From assembly GCA_910574285.1 (NCBI GenBank), contig CAJTAL010000009.1, forward strand, positions 1-64,000: a DNA stretch of 64,000 bases, given 5' to 3'. Every line of letters begins with the position of its first letter. Position 1 is the stretch's first letter. The notes under the pieces are model-generated. The model searched no databases. It was not told the origin of the DNA and was given only the letters and a program-made list of their open reading frames with translations. This document shows positions 62,577-64,000 of this stretch, one piece after another. This stretch comes from Lachnospiraceae bacterium (GTDB taxonomy: Bacteria; Bacillota; Clostridia; Lachnospirales; Lachnospiraceae). A program made the translations under genes and the position numbers.

Positions 62577-63209
62577 ATGGCCAGATATGTGAGAGACCTG
62601 GTATTGAACAAGCCGGATGATTTTGTGCGGTTTATCATGAATGATTTTCTTCAGAAGAATGGTTTCGTGTTGTCCGACTGGAAGGGAGAGGCGGCGTACC
62701 GTACCGGAGACGCGGTGATGGAAGGGTACAAATATTTGAAATGGAACTATGCGGGAGGTATCTTTCATCTGGAAGCATGGATGAAGGGGACTTTCGGAGG
62801 AGAATGGAACCTTGACGGTTTCGTGGGAACCCTGCAGAAAAAACCATATAAAGAAAGTTTAGAGCAGTTATTTGCAACTCTCAACCAGCCGCTGTCAATG
62901 AATCAGCAGGCAGCGCCGGGGCAGCCGATGCCGAATGTAGTTCCGGTACATACTGTGGATAATTCTAATGCGGCTACAATGGGACTGGTATTTGGAATTT
63001 TCAGTCTGATCTTTGCGTTTTTGATTCCGCTTGTCAGTATCATCCTGGCGTGTCTTGGATTCTCAAGGGCGAGGATGGGAGCGGGTTCCAGCAAGGCAGG
63101 AATGGCAAAAGCCGGGAAGGTTCTCTGCATTATAGGGATTGTTATTGCGGTTATCATGTGGGGAGTGAACATATTGATGGCAGTCTCGCCGCTGGCTATG
63201 TTACTTTAG
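62577..63209 (+). CDS. Membrane protein with DUF4190-like C-terminus (element cargo)
   Basis: A 210-aa protein. The soluble N-terminal part (about 1-100; FIMNDFLQKNGFVLSDWKGE, YLKWNYAGGIFHLEAWMKG) looks like a small domain of unknown function present in several Firmicute membrane proteins. After a Pro/Gln-rich linker come two helices (about 130-160 and 180-207) with the DUF4190-type arrangement (ATMGLVFGIFSLIFAFLIPL, LGFSRARMGAGSSKAGMAKAGKVL). The ATG at 62577 is 9 bases after AAGGAG. The benefit to the host or element is not known. Confidence 0.75.
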   Translation: MARYVRDLVLNKPDDFVRFIMNDFLQKNGFVLSDWKGEAAYRTGDAVMEGYKYLKWNYAGGIFHLEAWMKGTFGGEWNLDGFVGTLQKKPYKESLEQLFATLNQPLSMNQQAAPGQPMPNVVPVHTVDNSNAATMGLVFGIFSLIFAFLIPLVSIILACLGFSRARMGAGSSKAGMAKAGKVLCIIGIVIAVIMWGVNILMAVSPLAMLL

Positions 63210-63221
63210 GATAGACAGACG

Positions 63222-63341
63222 GCGCTGATACAGGGAGGGTTTGACTTTTTTGAGCCAAATCCTCCATATGAGAAATGTAAGGCTCAGTTTACGATATCCT
63301 TTGACGAGGATATGAAGGTGGGCGGTTTTTATATTAAATAA
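63222..63341 (+). pseudogene. C-terminal fragment of an unidentified protein
   Basis: A 39-codon stretch reads GGFDFFEPNPPYEKCKAQF and TISFDEDMKVGGFYIK before a TAA. It has coding-like composition but no good start or ribosome binding site, and stops lie in frame upstream. It looks like the tail of a gene deleted within the element. Confidence 0.4.
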
Positions 63342-63352
63342 GGGAGAAGCGT

Positions 63353-63691
63353 ATGGAAAGATGGGCAGCGATGTGCGGCGTGATGAGTATTATTTTCTGG
63401 GGGATGGCGCTTTTATTTGCCCTCCTGAAGGGGAAAGCGGCTATCTTAATCTCCGGGTTTAATACGATGCCGAAGGAGCAGAGAAAGCAGTACGACAGAG
63501 AGAGGATGAGTAAGGATCAGAGGAATGCGTTTATCCTGTGGGCGGTCATTCTGGGGAGCGGATGCCTCTTGACTGAGCTGACTTCGTCAAAGAATGCGGC
63601 AATTGCAGCAGTCATTATCTGGCTTGTGGTATTTTTTCGGGACGTACATCTGGATGAAGAGAAAGCATTTGGGAAATATAAGATGAAGTAG
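63353..63691 (+). CDS. DUF3784-type small membrane protein (element cargo)
   Basis: A 112-aa protein with helices at about 8-27, 60-78 and 80-95. The sequence ILISGFNTMPKEQRKQYDRERM is the characteristic cytoplasmic segment of DUF3784-like proteins (GYNTMSKEEK-type). AGGGAGAAG precedes the ATG. The stop codon is 3 bases before the right inverted repeat, so it is the last gene of the element. The function is unknown. Confidence 0.75.
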   Translation: MERWAAMCGVMSIIFWGMALLFALLKGKAAILISGFNTMPKEQRKQYDRERMSKDQRNAFILWAVILGSGCLLTELTSSKNAAIAAVIIWLVVFFRDVHLDEEKAFGKYKMK

Positions 63692-63694
63692 TAG

Positions 63695-63728
63695 ATTGTA
63701 TCAGAATGCCATCCCGTCTAAATACCTG
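63695..63728. other. Right attachment site of the inserted element
   Basis: ATTGTATCAGAATGCC (63695-63710), the exact reverse complement of 60358-60373, is followed by 8 bases and by the core TAAATACCTG (63719-63728). Bases right of the core belong to the 5' part of the permease gene. Confidence 0.85.
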
Positions 63729-64000
63729 ACTGGAATATATGATTAGATATCCGAGCCCGTCTCTTGCGGCAAGGAATTCTCCGATGATCACGCCCACCAG
63801 GCAGAGTCCGATATTTACCTTCATATTACTGATGATTGCCGGAATGGAACTTGGCAGTACTACTTTCGAAAGCGCGTGGAACCGATTGCCCCCCAGTGTG
63901 TAGATCAGCTTGATTTTACCCGGATCTACGACGGTAAAGCTGGTGTACAGGCTTAAGATGCTTCCGAAGATGGCGACCGACATTCCGGCTACGATTATAG
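63719..64000 (-). pseudogene. 5' part of the interrupted ABC permease (runs off the window)
   Basis: On the minus strand this encodes the conserved part of a SsuC/TauC/NrtB-type permease: the EAA loop region LGGNRFHALSKVVLPSSIPA, then GLCLVGVIIGEFLAARDGLG and YLIIYSSQVF. In frame codons continue to the window edge (IIVAGMSV...), so its start lies outside. At the core repeat the frame runs into the element (RRDGILIQSTTSS...) and stops at 63615, replacing the last helix by about 36 unrelated residues. The product is probably inactive until the element is removed. Confidence 0.85.

Larger units (their letters stand above)
60344..63728. mobile_element. 3.38-kb serine-recombinase element inside an ABC permease gene
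   Basis: The two ends carry a direct repeat TAAATACCTG (60344-60353 and 63719-63728) and, inside it, perfect 16-bp inverted repeats (60358-60373 and 63695-63710). One unit is 3375 bp. Circularisation would give a site with inverted arms around a 22-bp spacer, the usual design of attP for large serine integrases. Removal joins permease codons QVF directly to KMDW in frame. Cargo: small SHOCT-like ORF, recombinase, DUF4190-like membrane protein, a gene fragment, DUF3784-type protein. No conjugation, replication or phage structural genes are present. Confidence 0.85.

Noticed and set aside
60358-63710. Inverted repeats as ends of an invertible DNA segment
   Set aside because: The repeat that joins the permease halves is direct (TAAATACCTG), and inversion would not restore the permease. 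The inverted repeats fit the arms of an integrated attP.
63615-63718. Minus-strand reading RRDGILIQSTTSS after the permease as a real C-terminus
   Set aside because: This is read-through of the broken permease frame into the element and overlaps the end of the DUF3784-type gene.

Overview
This window looks like a chromosomal segment from a spore-forming, anaerobic gut-type member of the Lachnospiraceae (Clostridia). The evidence is gene content (Spo0A, SpoIVB and a GerA/SpoVAF protein; a ferredoxin-type [FeFe] hydrogenase; cobalamin-dependent MetH; clostridial regulators), strong AGGAGG-type ribosome binding sites, TTGACA/TATAAT promoters and the gene order nusB-xseA-xseB-ispA-dxs-tlyA-nadK-argR-recN-spoIVB-spo0A. 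Genus-level assignment is not possible from the sequence alone.

Layout. 0.1-4 kb: a TetR regulator and an ABC exporter that share a palindromic operator. 4-8.2 kb: an FtsA-like protein with a long acidic repeat tail, and release factor 3. 8.2-19.3 kb: the conserved yqhY...spo0A run, with Spo0A boxes in front of spo0A. 19.4-27.6 kb: glycogen synthase, metF, a separate MetH-reactivation protein, a short metH, asnA and a stand-alone [FeFe] hydrogenase. 27.8-32.7 kb: a two-component system with a BceAB/MacB-type ABC transporter. 32.7-37.3 kb: an ABC-2 exporter divergent from a LytTR/GHKL two-component pair. 37.3-42.4 kb: an MmcQ/YjbR-EVE-like fusion, glyA, a receiver domain fused to a (p)ppGpp synthetase, and the pair fchA + folD. 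42.6-51.2 kb: amino-acid symporter, dUTPase, germination protein, LysM lysozyme, upp, tRNA-Thr, alaS, rpsU. 51.2-60.1 kb: MFS pump with a TetR repressor, class B sortase beside an APKTG-anchored wall hydrolase, and a YtrA-type GntR/ABC operon.

The most striking region is 60.24-64.0 kb. A SsuC/TauC-type ABC permease gene on the minus strand is split in two by a compact element of about 3.38 kb. The element is bounded by a 10-bp direct repeat lying in the permease codons for Gln-Val-Phe, and just inside these by a perfect 16-bp inverted repeat. It carries a small SHOCT-like ORF overlapping a large serine recombinase, a membrane protein with a DUF4190-like C-terminus, a gene fragment and a DUF3784-type protein. 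Joining the two permease halves at the repeat restores one uninterrupted reading frame, so the element looks precisely excisable.

Other points to follow up: the receiver-alarmone synthetase fusion; a FolD that has lost the residues needed for cyclohydrolase activity and sits directly after a separate cyclohydrolase (FchA); and several matched operator pairs that tie regulators to their transporters. Several one-carbon genes (metF, metH, glyA, fchA, folD) are spread across the window.
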